NCBI GenBank assembly: GCA_017395425.1
Contig: JAFPUM010000030.1
Span: 1 to 35,459, forward strand
Reading direction: 5' to 3'
Length of the DNA stretch: 35,459 nucleotides
From: Clostridia bacterium
Lineage (GTDB): Bacteria; Bacillota; Clostridia; Oscillospirales; Acutalibacteraceae
Under the pieces are notes generated by a model. The model did no database searches, was not told the DNA's origin, and saw nothing but the letters and a program-made list of their open reading frames with translations. How positions within the stretch are numbered: position 1 is the stretch's first letter; each line of letters begins with the position of its first letter. Of this stretch, positions 1-7,901 are shown piece by piece. A program made the translations under genes and the position numbers.

Positions 1-179
1 CCACAATTATCATATTGCTTTTCTGGAATTTTATGCTTAATAATGATTTATAACGATCATATTTTTCACATATAAATTCAGAAACTCAAGATGATTTAGA
101 TCATATTCCTGAAAAACAGGAGGGGGACTGAATAGTTACAACGCAGAAACAAAACCATCCATCGGGAGGATTGTATCAT

Positions 180-821
180 ATGAAATGCGGGTATTGTGGA
201 AAAAACATTCGTGACGACGCGACATTCTGCACTTATTGCGGACGGAATCTCAGCGAGAACGCTCCGGAAGAGGAATCGGTGCCGCCAATAAAGACCAGTC
301 CGACAGGCGCATTGATTACGCTGCTGCTGGTACTTCTGATTCTGGGGGCAGGCAGTCTGCGATTGCTCCGTGAATCACAAAAGGAACCACGCGGCGTGGT
401 TGTTTCCGTTTCGGACACATCCCACAGAACCCCGGTAAAAGCGGAAGAGTCCCAGCTTGACAAGATGATAGTGGGGAAGTGGAGCTGTACCGATCCGGCG
501 GCGGCGGATTATGATCAGAATGACTACGGCATTCAGGTGAAGATCACACTGGTGATGAAGGAAGACGGTCAATTTCAGCTCCAGTATAAAATGTCCGATA
601 CCGGCGCGTCCGCCTTAAAACTCCGGCTGGACGGCGATTATCTCACCCGCGACGGCGTGATATCCTTCCGTCCCGATCTCTCCGCGCTGGATGGCGAAAC
701 CGGGGGAGAATTTTTCAAGCGTCACGGCAAAACTCCCACATTTACCTATACCGTAACGGAAAAAACGCTGACGCTTCATTATGATAACGACACCGATGTA
801 ACCTTCCGGCGCGCCGACTGA
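180..821 (+). CDS. Zinc-ribbon membrane protein with extracytoplasmic domain
   Basis: A 213-residue protein. Residues 1-22 form a small zinc ribbon with Cys pairs C3/C6 and C17/C20, of the kind often found at the N terminus of Firmicute membrane proteins. A single hydrophobic segment follows at about 43-61, then a soluble region of about 150 residues that should lie outside the membrane. It contains a GKW motif near residue 100 and beta-strand-rich sequence, reminiscent of lipocalin-like or DUF domains, but I do not recognise the family. I chose ATG 180 because GGGAGG at 164-169 is spaced correctly for it; a TTG at 171 lies too close. The gene stands alone and converges on the TVP38-like gene. 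Its stop codon lies inside a hairpin (arms 800-810 and 823-833). The function is unknown; a sensor or envelope-stress role is only a guess from the architecture. Confidence 0.8.
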   Translation: MKCGYCGKNIRDDATFCTYCGRNLSENAPEEESVPPIKTSPTGALITLLLVLLILGAGSLRLLRESQKEPRGVVVSVSDTSHRTPVKAEESQLDKMIVGKWSCTDPAAADYDQNDYGIQVKITLVMKEDGQFQLQYKMSDTGASALKLRLDGDYLTRDGVISFRPDLSALDGETGGEFFKRHGKTPTFTYTVTEKTLTLHYDNDTDVTFRRAD

Positions 822-844
822 TGCCGGAAGGTTGGACGGCGGCT

Positions 845-882
845 TAGGGAAACGCTGAATCGACTGATTCAGCGTTTCCCTA
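845..882. terminator. 17-bp hairpin between convergent genes
   Basis: A perfect inverted repeat has arms at 845-861 and 866-882 and a four-base loop (GACT). It sits just after the zinc-ribbon gene and overlaps the stop codon of the minus-strand TVP38-like gene. No long T-run follows on either strand, so it may act as an RNA-end stabiliser as much as an intrinsic terminator. Confidence 0.6.
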
Positions 883-1617
883 GAAAAGCACGGTGCCGAG
901 GAAGGAAATGCCCTTGGAAATGCCGAGCATACCGAGACTGTACATGGCGATGGAAAGCGGCTTGCAAAACAGAATGATCAGTGTATAGGTCTTCCACGAC
1001 ATCTTGGTGGTGCCGGCGAGATAACAGATCAATCCGTCCGGCGCACCGGGCAGGAAAATGGCGACGGCAAAGAGCTTCTTGAATCGTCCGTGGTCTTCCG
1101 TCCAATGCTCGTATTTCTCAATGGATTCCTTGGAGAAGAGCCGGTGCATGAGCGGCTTGCCGTAGACCCGCGAAATAGCAAAGGTTGCCAGTGAGCCGAT
1201 CACAATACCCACATAATTGTACCAGAATCCCCACCAGGGTCCGAACAGCAGCACCCCTGCCAGCAGCGTCACACCGCCCGGAATCACGGGAATTCCCACT
1301 TCCAGCGCCTGCAAAATCGCGAAGATAATCGGCGCGGTCATTCCAAAGCTGTTCACCCAGTCCCGCAGCGTTTCGGGAGAAGAGAAAATCCCCTTCTTCC
1401 AGCCGTAAATGCCGAAGGCGACGCACCCGAGCAGCAGCAATATCATCAGAATATTGCTCACGGTTCTGACGATTTTGTTATCACCGAATTCTTCCAGTTT
1501 TTCTTTGGCAGCTTCGCTTTTTTGTTCCAGCTTGGCTTCCAACGCGGCAATGGGTTTCTGGCTGATAGTTTCAGCGGATTCCTTTGTTGTTTCAATGATA
1601 GTGCTTTCTTGTTCCAT
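880..1617 (-). CDS. TVP38/TMEM64 (VTT/DedA-like) membrane protein
   Basis: A 245-residue membrane protein of the TVP38/TMEM64 family. An N-terminal charged, coiled-coil-like stretch (about 1-50, rich in Glu and Lys) is followed by a first membrane segment near 53-73. The VTT core comes next, with the family-typical region around GIPVIPGGVTLLAGVLLFG and a downstream FLPGAPDGLICYLAG segment. In this family that core forms re-entrant membrane helices, and members have been linked to lipid scrambling or membrane homeostasis; the substrate here is unknown. The ATG at 1617 is preceded by GAGGAGG with good spacing. It is transcribed alone on the minus strand. The unusually acidic/basic N-terminal extension of about 50 residues is longer than in minimal family members. 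Confidence 0.88.
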   Translation of the reverse strand: MEQESTIIETTKESAETISQKPIAALEAKLEQKSEAAKEKLEEFGDNKIVRTVSNILMILLLLGCVAFGIYGWKKGIFSSPETLRDWVNSFGMTAPIIFAILQALEVGIPVIPGGVTLLAGVLLFGPWWGFWYNYVGIVIGSLATFAISRVYGKPLMHRLFSKESIEKYEHWTEDHGRFKKLFAVAIFLPGAPDGLICYLAGTTKMSWKTYTLIILFCKPLSIAMYSLGMLGISKGISFLGTVLF

Positions 1618-1729
1618 AATAATAATACCTCCTCAATGATACACTTACGATATAGAATAGCATGTCTCGGTTAAAATGCTATGGTGCATTTCTGAATTTT
1701 CCTTGAATTTCCTATGTATATCTATAATC

Positions 1730-1769
1730 ATCCCCGCCGTATCGGAACCCTATCGGATACGGCGGGGAT
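1730..1769. terminator. 14-bp GC-rich hairpin in intergenic region
   Basis: Inverted repeat with arms 1730-1743 and 1756-1769 and a 12-base loop. It lies downstream (minus strand) of the frameshifted gene at 1815-2134 and upstream of the TVP38-like gene. There is no convincing T-run after it on the minus strand, so termination is inferred only from stem strength and position. Nothing else was seen in 1618-1814 apart from the ribosome binding site of the TVP38-like gene. Confidence 0.5.
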
Positions 1770-1814
1770 GGTTATAGTTTATCCCTTTGTTCATACGCTT
1801 TTCGCGCTCGAGGG

Positions 1815-2134
1815 TCAATAGCGGAACAGCGGTCGTTTCAAAAAATGCTCCGTCGGCAGGCTGTTATAAAAATGTCTCCACATGGCGGCGACGTGTTCGC
1901 GGCTGTAAAAGCGGGAACCCTCGCACGATTTCGCGGCATAATGCGCATAGAAATCCGGGTCACTGCTCAGACGCAGCAGATCATTGCCAGCGCCGCACAC
2001 GCCAGCAGATTGAACGCCGCGAAGAGATTCCACGCGAGCTGTGTGTTCCTGTTTGAAATCCGGTGTGGCTGCCCCTGAGCCTGTGGTTCCCTTGGTCTGA
2101 CCACAGGTGCGGTCACGGTTTCGATATTGTCCAT
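1815..2134 (-). pseudogene. Small membrane protein gene interrupted by an apparent frameshift
   Basis: The minus strand contains an ATG at 2134 preceded by a G-rich site (AGGGGG, 11 bases upstream). It encodes 55 residues ending at a TGA at 1969-1967: a polar Pro/Gln-rich N terminus and a hydrophobic segment (from NLFAAFNLLAC onwards). From about that point a different frame remains open to a TGA at 1817-1815 and encodes about 53 residues that look natural (aromatic, charged, good codon use; for example DPDFYAHYAAKSCEG). Read through a -1 shift, the two halves give one protein of about 108 residues: cytoplasmic tail, one membrane helix, outer domain. I see no slippery heptamer, so a one-base deletion (or sequencing error) is more likely than programmed frameshifting. 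I do not recognise the family. Confidence 0.5.
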
Positions 2135-2263
2135 GTCCTGCTGATCCCCCTATCATTCCATATCTTTTCATATCATTTCATCGTTTTCCCTGTGTTTATC
2201 CTTTCCACACGGGTTCACAAATTGCAAAGCATCGGTTTCATGTGTATTGACGAAAAATCGCTA

Positions 2264-2321
2264 TTGACAAATCGCCATTCGGGATGGTTCTGAGTATAGG
2301 ACAGCGAATGGCGATTGTCAA
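2264..2321. repeat. Long inverted repeat overlapping a minus-strand promoter
   Basis: The arms at 2264-2280 and 2306-2321 are complementary over 16 pairs with one extra A in the left arm, separated by 25 bases. A T-run (GGTTTTTTG) follows the right arm on the plus strand. The right arm contains the -35 box of the minus-strand promoter, and the left arm lies just downstream of the predicted start of transcription. Confidence 0.7.
2293..2321 (-). promoter_or_regulatory. Promoter for the small frameshifted gene
   Basis: On the minus strand TTGACA (2321-2316), a 17-base spacer and TATACT (2298-2293) form a near-consensus sigma-A promoter. Transcription should begin near 2286, giving a leader of about 150 bases before the ATG at 2134. 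The -35 box lies within the inverted repeat 2264-2321, which suggests operator-type control. Between the promoter and the permease stop (2322-2366) there is only a weak 7-bp hairpin (2346-2363) that may end the permease transcript. Confidence 0.6.
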
Positions 2322-2366
2322 TGGTTTTTTGTCGTTTTTCGATAACCTTACAAAAATGTAAGGGAA

Positions 2367-4826
2367 TCATTCGACGGGTTGGTAACGCAGTTCCGTCTGG
2401 ACAAAGAACTGCCCGCTGACAGAGCGGTTCCTGTCGTTGGCTCTGATATAGAGGATACAGTAGGGCTTGGAGAAATCCACCGTGTTGCCGGTTGCTTTCG
2501 CGTCGTCAAGAAGCCGGCGCACAATGGCGTTGGAATCCACTTTCACGGTCTCGATTTCATATTCCACATAATTGCCGTCGTCATCCCAGTTGCCCTCTTC
2601 CCAGTATTCGTGGGATTCATCGACCCACTCTTCTGTCATATGATTGGTCCGGTAGTAAAAATCGAGGTCGGTGAATGTGTCCGCTCCGTGATAGGCGGCG
2701 CCGACGTCGAGATAATTCATTTTCGCCGCGTGATCTTCGATGGCATCCAGCACGGCGGGCAGACGGTCGTTGGCGCGCTTGACCACCAGCGCGTGGGTCT
2801 TGGGGAAGCGCTGGGGGTCGATCTGGAAGATTTGGGAGAAGCTGTAACCGGACTGATACAGGTGCCGCTCGGCATAGCCGTAGATGTCAAGGTAGAAGGA
2901 GGGGGATTGAAGCGAATTGCCGGGAATGATGTCACACTGGTCGATGATATAGTCGCCCTTCCGGTAGGATTGGCTGACGAGTACCGTGCGGCGGCGTTTC
3001 TGATTCGGGTCGCTGGTTTCCTCTGTCGTATCGCTTTCCGAGACAGTGGGCAAATGCGCTTCATTGTCCAGACTTTCGTTGTAATCCGCATACAGTTCCT
3101 GTTTGAGGAAGTTGAGCTTCTGCGCGTCATCCATCGCGTTGTATTCCTCGACAAAGCTCTTGTAAATGGCAGTCACATCGTCCTCGGTCATACCGACCCA
3201 TTCCATACCGATGTTGAGTTTTGCCGCGTAAGGCATCGCGAGGAAGGACTGCATAAAGGTCTTGTCGCCGGTGATTGCCTTCTCCAGCTGATCGCGGTGG
3301 GGCTGGTCAAACAGAACGGTGCGGGTGATGCTGCCGCCGTTTTTCAGGTTGAGACGGATATTGATCTGGGACGATGCTCCTATCTGACCGTCATCGTACT
3401 CTTGATAAGAGTCTCTCATGGAGGAATAATCGCCCATCACCTTCTGATGGTAGAACTGCCGGGGATTTTCCTGCCAGTCCTCCACATACTGATTGATCCA
3501 TTCGGCGGCATATTGGATGACTTCGCGGTCGGTAAAGCGTGCGTCCTCGGTCACGGTGCGACCGTAGCTGTCCGCCATGCGGAAGATCGCCAGATGATCG
3601 TCCAGCGACGCGTTGTAGGGGAGCGTAAAGGAAACAACCTGATCGGGATTAATCTTCGTGGTGAATTCCGCCGAATCCGCCAGATAGCCGATACCGGTGA
3701 TGACCATCGCGGCGGCAATGGGGACGGGGAGATATTTCAGCGCGAGAACCGAGGTTTTCAGACGGAAGGTAAAGAGCAGCTCGCAGAGCCAGACGAAAAC
3801 CGTAAACGCACACAGCAGTACCAGTCCTGCTGCGCCATAGGCATACACATCCTGACCGGAAAGCGTATAGACAAGGTGTCTTCCGAGAATACCTGACTGC
3901 GAAGCAATCCAGCAGCAGACCGACAGGGTCACCGCCAGCAGCGCGAGAAGATGGGCAGGCTTGTTGACAAAGGGCTTGCCCGCCGTGTCGCCTGTGCGCA
4001 CCGACGCAAAGAGTACGGCGGCGGCAAGATAAAGCAATCCCATCACCACATCGTAGACAATCGCGCTGCCCGAACAGAGTATTTCAAACAGCGGGGGAAC
4101 ATCTCGGTAAGAATACACCGTGCGCATAAAGTTGCAGGCTTCCATCAGATAGGCGATGGGGTCAGGACAATGCCCGCCGCTGGGTTGACGCACAAAGCCA
4201 AAGAATGAATAAAAGTTGATCATGGTGCTGTGAAACGCCGCCCAGACCGTCGAAGGAAGCGCCGCCAGACCCGCCATGGTCGCGAGCGCGTTGAGAATGC
4301 GTCCGGTGAGCGTGACCGACAGCGTCATGATGCCGAAGAGCGTCAGCGAAAAGGCGGCGTTGCCCGCGAACGCCTGCAGGCACAGCCCGATGGTCTTGGG
4401 GTCGCGGAACATCATAAAGACCGTGTGCATCAGATGTCCCGCCGCGATGCCGATGAGGTTCCACGCATAGACCGCGCCGGCGAAGTTCAGCCACACCGTG
4501 CCGAAGGAGTAGGGCGCCGCGCCGTAGAAATCCCTCGACTTGCCGGAGCGCAGGAAGTGGGACAGATAAAGCGTCGCGCCGAACAGAAAGAATCCCGACA
4601 GAACCGCGATGGCCACCACGGATTCAAAGGCAAAATCCACGCTGATATCCATCATATAGTGCCTGACGTACTCCGAGCCACGGCCGATGTCCATATTGAC
4701 CAGCAGCACCGTGAGCGCCATGACCGCGGCATACACAATGCCGGGGAGCTTCAACTGCCGCATTCCCTCGAGGAACAGCGCCTTGCTGGGCTGCGGTTTG
4801 ACATAATTTCTGAAAAAATCTTTCAT
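2367..4826 (-). CDS. Large ABC transporter permease (YtrC/DUF6449-like)
   Basis: An 819-residue permease, the membrane partner of the ATPase encoded 30 bases upstream. The N-terminal half (about 1-385) holds many hydrophobic segments, for example near 28-46, 69-90, 105-130, 155-200, 255-275, 290-310, 325-355 and 365-385, as in ABC-2-type permeases of YtrB/YtrC systems. The C-terminal half (about 390-819) is soluble, rich in Asp and Tyr, and probably extracytoplasmic; this layout matches Clostridia permeases annotated with DUF6449. AAAGGAAGGAA precedes ATG 4826 with good spacing. In related systems the GntR regulator responds to cell-wall-active compounds, so export of, or resistance to, an envelope-active molecule is a reasonable but unproven guess. 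A weak hairpin at 2346-2363 may end the operon. Confidence 0.82.
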   Translation of the reverse strand: MKDFFRNYVKPQPSKALFLEGMRQLKLPGIVYAAVMALTVLLVNMDIGRGSEYVRHYMMDISVDFAFESVVAIAVLSGFFLFGATLYLSHFLRSGKSRDFYGAAPYSFGTVWLNFAGAVYAWNLIGIAAGHLMHTVFMMFRDPKTIGLCLQAFAGNAAFSLTLFGIMTLSVTLTGRILNALATMAGLAALPSTVWAAFHSTMINFYSFFGFVRQPSGGHCPDPIAYLMEACNFMRTVYSYRDVPPLFEILCSGSAIVYDVVMGLLYLAAAVLFASVRTGDTAGKPFVNKPAHLLALLAVTLSVCCWIASQSGILGRHLVYTLSGQDVYAYGAAGLVLLCAFTVFVWLCELLFTFRLKTSVLALKYLPVPIAAAMVITGIGYLADSAEFTTKINPDQVVSFTLPYNASLDDHLAIFRMADSYGRTVTEDARFTDREVIQYAAEWINQYVEDWQENPRQFYHQKVMGDYSSMRDSYQEYDDGQIGASSQINIRLNLKNGGSITRTVLFDQPHRDQLEKAITGDKTFMQSFLAMPYAAKLNIGMEWVGMTEDDVTAIYKSFVEEYNAMDDAQKLNFLKQELYADYNESLDNEAHLPTVSESDTTEETSDPNQKRRRTVLVSQSYRKGDYIIDQCDIIPGNSLQSPSFYLDIYGYAERHLYQSGYSFSQIFQIDPQRFPKTHALVVKRANDRLPAVLDAIEDHAAKMNYLDVGAAYHGADTFTDLDFYYRTNHMTEEWVDESHEYWEEGNWDDDGNYVEYEIETVKVDSNAIVRRLLDDAKATGNTVDFSKPYCILYIRANDRNRSVSGQFFVQTELRYQPVE

Positions 4827-4856
4827 GGGAATTGGTTCCTTCCTTTCCGCGCCGGA

Positions 4857-5729
4857 TTACTGGCACTTGTAGATGAAGACTTCCTCCAGCGAGAGGGGAA
4901 GCAGGTTCATCAGCACGGGATGTTTGGCTTTCAATTCGTGTTCCACCAGGTCGCGGTCGTTTTCGTAGACCACGGTTGCCACGGTGCCGTCACAGCGGAA
5001 GCTCACGATGTTGGCGCCGTCGAAGCGCACCGCGTCCTCGTCGAATGCCTGCGGGAAGGCGATCTGCACCTTGACCAGCGCGGCGGTGACTTCCTGAATG
5101 TCGGACTGCACGTTGATATGACCCTTGTGCAGCATGGCAATCGCGTCGCACATATCGTCCACCTCGTGCATGGAGTGGGTCGCCATGATGACGGTCAGAC
5201 CGCGCTCCGCGACCGCGTCCACCATGATTTCGCGCATATGGTGGCGTTTGATGACGTCCAGCCCGTCAAAGGTTTCGTCGATGAGCAGAATGTCGGGGCG
5301 GGACGCCAGCGCGAGAATCAGCGCCGCCTGCCGTTTCATGCCCTTGCTCATGGCGTGAATGGGCTTTTTGCGGTCGGCTTCAAACTGTTCGGCAAGAGAA
5401 GCGTACAGTTCTCTGTCAAATCTTGCCCGCGTACTTTCGCAGAGCTTCGCCATGCGGTCCATGCTGCTGCCGGGCAAAAAGTAGAGGTCGTCCGGCACAT
5501 AGATGAGATTCCGCCGCACGCCAGGGCGGTTGGTGATGTCCTCGCCGTCGATGGTGACGGTGCCGCCGTCGGCGCTGTACACACCCGACATTACCCGCAT
5601 GAGCGTGGACTTGCCCGCGCCGTTGGAACCGACCAGTCCGAAGATGCTGCCGGTCTGCACCGACAGGTTCACATTGTCCAGCGCGGTGAAATCGTCGAAT
5701 TTTTTCGTGACATTAATCGCGTTTATCAT
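4857..5729 (-). CDS. ABC transporter ATP-binding protein (YtrB-like)
   Basis: A 290-residue ATPase. The Walker A motif GSNGAGKST is at residues 34-42. The signature is the variant MSKGMKRQ, as is usual in YtrB-type ATPases. Walker B reads ILLIDET with the catalytic Glu, followed by the D-loop and a switch His (MATHSMHE). The C-terminal 80 residues are a non-conserved tail. It should power the large permease encoded directly downstream. I chose ATG 5729; a TTG at 5744 is also in frame, but the AAAGGA site abuts it, leaving no spacer. With ATG 5729 the spacing is rather long (about 15 bases), so the start is less certain than the gene. It is separated from the GntR gene by 62 bases and from the permease by 30, consistent with one operon. 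Confidence 0.92.
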   Translation of the reverse strand: MINAINVTKKFDDFTALDNVNLSVQTGSIFGLVGSNGAGKSTLMRVMSGVYSADGGTVTIDGEDITNRPGVRRNLIYVPDDLYFLPGSSMDRMAKLCESTRARFDRELYASLAEQFEADRKKPIHAMSKGMKRQAALILALASRPDILLIDETFDGLDVIKRHHMREIMVDAVAERGLTVIMATHSMHEVDDMCDAIAMLHKGHINVQSDIQEVTAALVKVQIAFPQAFDEDAVRFDGANIVSFRCDGTVATVVYENDRDLVEHELKAKHPVLMNLLPLSLEEVFIYKCQ

Positions 5730-5791
5730 TTTATCATTCGTCAATCCTTTCCGTGAAATTCATTGTCAAGACGTTTGCGCAATCGTACCCT

Positions 5792-6163
5792 TTAACTCTT
5801 TCCGGAATACCCCCGTTCGACTGCCTGTAAAACCGCCTGTTTGTCGATGCCCGCGCTGGCAAACTGCGCCGCGAGCCGCTCGACGGTATCGAGCTGTTTT
5901 TCCAGCTCGGCACGCAGAATCCCCTTCGCCTCGGCGCTGACAAAGCTGCCCTTGCCCGGCGCGGCGTAAATCAGCCCGCGGGACAGCAGGTTGGTGTAAG
6001 CCTTCTGAATGGTGTTGGGATTGGCGGCGATTTGGGTTGCCACTGCCCGAACGGACGGCATTGGCGCGTCGGGCGGCAGAATCCCTCTCAGGATGAACGT
6101 CTCGGTCTGGCGGACGATCTGTTCATACACGGGAACCCCGCAGAGATTATCGATGGTGAACAT
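5792..6163 (-). CDS. GntR-family regulator, YtrA subfamily
   Basis: A 123-residue protein with a winged helix-turn-helix (about 10-75, including PSVRAVATQIAANPNTIQKA) and a short C-terminal helical tail (about 80-123) in place of the large ligand-binding domain of other GntR families. That short form defines the YtrA subfamily, which normally represses its own operon of ABC genes. GGAGGTGATGG stands before ATG 6163, a near-perfect ribosome binding site. As first gene of the operon it is well placed for autoregulation: the promoter just upstream overlaps a palindromic site at 6205-6225. The inducer cannot be read from the sequence. Confidence 0.93.
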   Translation of the reverse strand: MFTIDNLCGVPVYEQIVRQTETFILRGILPPDAPMPSVRAVATQIAANPNTIQKAYTNLLSRGLIYAAPGKGSFVSAEAKGILRAELEKQLDTVERLAAQFASAGIDKQAVLQAVERGYSGKS

Positions 6164-6204
6164 TCCATCACCTCCATTGTGTTTTCTGAACTATGCTCCA
6201 TAAC

Positions 6205-6225
6205 TGTATTATGTCGATTAGTACA
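6205..6225 (-). promoter_or_regulatory. Candidate GntR (YtrA-type) operator
   Basis: On the minus strand this reads as an imperfect palindrome: TGTACTAAT, a three-base centre, then CATAATACA. The outer TGTA/TACA ends are perfect. It covers the predicted transcription start (near 6224) of the GntR-ABC operon, the expected place for an autorepressor site. Confidence 0.55.
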
Positions 6226-6230
6226 CATAT

Positions 6231-6259
6231 ATCTTACACCCGCTTCCGGCATTTGTCAA
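6231..6259 (-). promoter_or_regulatory. Promoter of the GntR-ABC operon
   Basis: On the minus strand TTGACA (6259-6254), exactly 17 bases, then TAAGAT (6236-6231). The predicted start lies near 6224, inside the candidate operator. The leader before the GntR ATG is about 60 bases and holds the strong ribosome binding site. Confidence 0.8.
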
Positions 6260-6310
6260 GAGAAATTTTGAATGGACGGTCAATTTTTTTACGGCGTAGG
6301 GGAGAGGCGG

Positions 6311-6339
6311 TTGATGTTTGATGAAAGATATGATAGAAT
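6311..6339 (+). promoter_or_regulatory. Promoter of queH
   Basis: TTGATG (6311-6316), a 17-base spacer and TAGAAT (6334-6339). Transcription would start near 6346, leaving a very short leader before the TTG start of queH at 6362. It therefore argues against the in-frame ATG at 6314, which would lie inside the promoter. Confidence 0.6.
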
Positions 6340-6361
6340 ACATTGGAAGGGAAGGATTGCC

Positions 6362-7015
6362 TTGAACCACACAAACAAAATCAACTACCAGCTTCTGTGC
6401 GAACGGGAGATTGAGGCGAATGCGGGAAAAACCCCGCGGCTGCTGCTGCATAGCTGCTGTGCGCCGTGCAGCAGCTATGTACTGGAATATCTGACCAATT
6501 ACTTTGACATAACGGTGCTGTATTACAACCCCAATATTACGCCCGCCGCTGAGTATGACAAGCGTGTAACGGAACTCAAACGACTGATTGCCGAGGCGCC
6601 CTATCCGCACCCTGTCCGGCTCATGGAGGGACGGTATGACAGCAGCGAGTTCTTTGCCATTGCCAAGGGACTGGAAGATTTGCCGGAGGGGGGAGAGCGG
6701 TGTTTCCGATGCTACACCCTGCGGCTGGAGGAATCGGCGAGGATTGCCGCCGAAGGGCATTACGATTACTTCACCACCACGCTCAGCGTCAGTCCCTACA
6801 AAAACGCCGACAAGCTCAACGCCATCGGACGGGAACTGTCGGAGCGGTACGGGGTAAGCTATCTGTATTCCGATTTCAAGAAGAAGAACGGCTACAAGCG
6901 TTCGATTGAGCTTTCGGCGCAATACGGACTGTACCGGCAGGATTACTGCGGCTGCGTCTATTCAAAGATAGCGGCGGAAAAAAAGCGCCTCGAAAAAAGA
7001 GGCACGGAGGAGTGA
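6362..7015 (+). CDS. queH: Epoxyqueuosine reductase QueH
   Basis: QueH reduces epoxyqueuosine to queuosine in tRNA, the last step of queuosine synthesis, replacing the unrelated QueG. Diagnostic motifs are present: the N-terminal HSCCAPCSSYVLEYL block, YYNPNI, the EGRYD and KGLE segments, GGERCFRCYTLRLEE, TTTLSVSPYKN, SDFKKKNGYKRS and the terminal YCGCVYS. The paired Cys residues serve the iron-sulfur cluster and redox disulfide in this family. Starting at TTG 6362 gives 217 residues beginning LNHTNKINYQ, as family members usually begin; GGAAGGA lies five bases upstream. In-frame ATGs at 6272 and 6314 fall in promoter sequence and would add unusual N-terminal residues. The acetyltransferase gene follows after one base. 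Confidence 0.93.
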   Translation: MNHTNKINYQLLCEREIEANAGKTPRLLLHSCCAPCSSYVLEYLTNYFDITVLYYNPNITPAAEYDKRVTELKRLIAEAPYPHPVRLMEGRYDSSEFFAIAKGLEDLPEGGERCFRCYTLRLEESARIAAEGHYDYFTTTLSVSPYKNADKLNAIGRELSERYGVSYLYSDFKKKNGYKRSIELSAQYGLYRQDYCGCVYSKIAAEKKRLEKRGTEE

Positions 7016-7016
7016 G

Positions 7017-7895
7017 ATGAATATGACTGGCATCACTTTTCAGAATTACACTGACGGGGATTATGAGGCGGTCTGTGACTTTCTGATCAAACGCAACCGA
7101 ACAGACAAAAACCATATTCACTGGAACTGGGCAAGATTCGAGTGGATGATGGAACATCCCGAATTTCACAGGGATCAGATGGGCGCTATCGGTCTTTGGA
7201 AAGATCAAGGGAAAGTGGTAGGCGCGGCGATCTATGATATGTATTTCGGCGAGGGATTTTGCGGCGCGCTGACGGAATACGAAGAACTGTATCCCGAAAT
7301 ACTCACCTATGCCTGCCGGGAACTTCGCGACGGGGAGGGATTCGGACTGGCTGTGTGTGGCAACTGCGCCAGCGAAATCGAAGCGGTGTGCCGCGCGGGA
7401 CTGGTGCCGACCGACGGCTCGGAAACGATGCTGCGACTGACGCTTGACGGTGGTCTGACGGCATCTCTGCCCGAAGGACTGACCTTCGCGGAACTCAATC
7501 CCGCCATAGAAGCCTATGATTTCCAATGGCTGCTGTGGCAGGGATTCGATCACGGCACCGACCGCGCGGCGTTTGAATCTGCGGAACCCATTGTCCCGCA
7601 GATTCGCCGGCATTTCAACCCCCGATTGAGCGTGGCAGCGGTCAACTCTGCCGGGGAAAAAGCGGGTTACTGCTGCGTATGGTATCATCCCGCCACCGAC
7701 TATGCCTATGTGGAGCCGGTCTGTGTGATTCCGTCCTATCGCGGACAAGGCGTGGCAAAGGCGGTTGTCTCCGAAGCGCTGAACCGCGCCGCAGCGCTCG
7801 GTGCAAAGACGGCCTATGTGCTTTCGGATATGGTGTTCTACCAAAAACTCGGCTTCCAAATGGACAGGCGGTTTTCCTTTTATTGGAAAAAATAG
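7017..7895 (+). CDS. GNAT-family N-acetyltransferase
   Basis: A 292-residue protein. The C-terminal half has a clear GNAT fold, with the acetyl-CoA-binding motif A at VCVIPSYRGQGVAKAVVSEAL (about 238-258) and the closing strand at FYQKLGFQ. The N-terminal half (about 1-150) is a weaker second GNAT-like domain with no obvious CoA loop, so this is a two-lobed acetyltransferase whose substrate cannot be inferred. GGAGG lies six bases before ATG 7017; an ATG two codons later is also possible. It is translationally coupled to queH (one base between the stop and the start), but a role in queuosine synthesis is not implied. Confidence 0.87.
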   Translation: MNMTGITFQNYTDGDYEAVCDFLIKRNRTDKNHIHWNWARFEWMMEHPEFHRDQMGAIGLWKDQGKVVGAAIYDMYFGEGFCGALTEYEELYPEILTYACRELRDGEGFGLAVCGNCASEIEAVCRAGLVPTDGSETMLRLTLDGGLTASLPEGLTFAELNPAIEAYDFQWLLWQGFDHGTDRAAFESAEPIVPQIRRHFNPRLSVAAVNSAGEKAGYCCVWYHPATDYAYVEPVCVIPSYRGQGVAKAVVSEALNRAAALGAKTAYVLSDMVFYQKLGFQMDRRFSFYWKK

Positions 7896-7901
7896 AAAGA
7901 A

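Noticed and set aside
54-131. Short open stretch before the first gene, possibly the tail of an upstream gene
   Set aside because: It is closed by a stop at 51-53 in the same frame and has no start codon; it looks like AT-rich intergenic DNA.
2379-3896. Plus-strand open frame of 505 codons opposite the permease
   Set aside because: Same reasoning: shadow composition, no ribosome binding site, and overlap with the well-supported permease.
4230-5756. Plus-strand open frame of 508 codons opposite the ABC ATPase and permease
   Set aside because: It is antisense to genes with clear motifs, has His/Arg/Val-rich shadow composition and no ribosome site. It results from codon bias on the minus strand.
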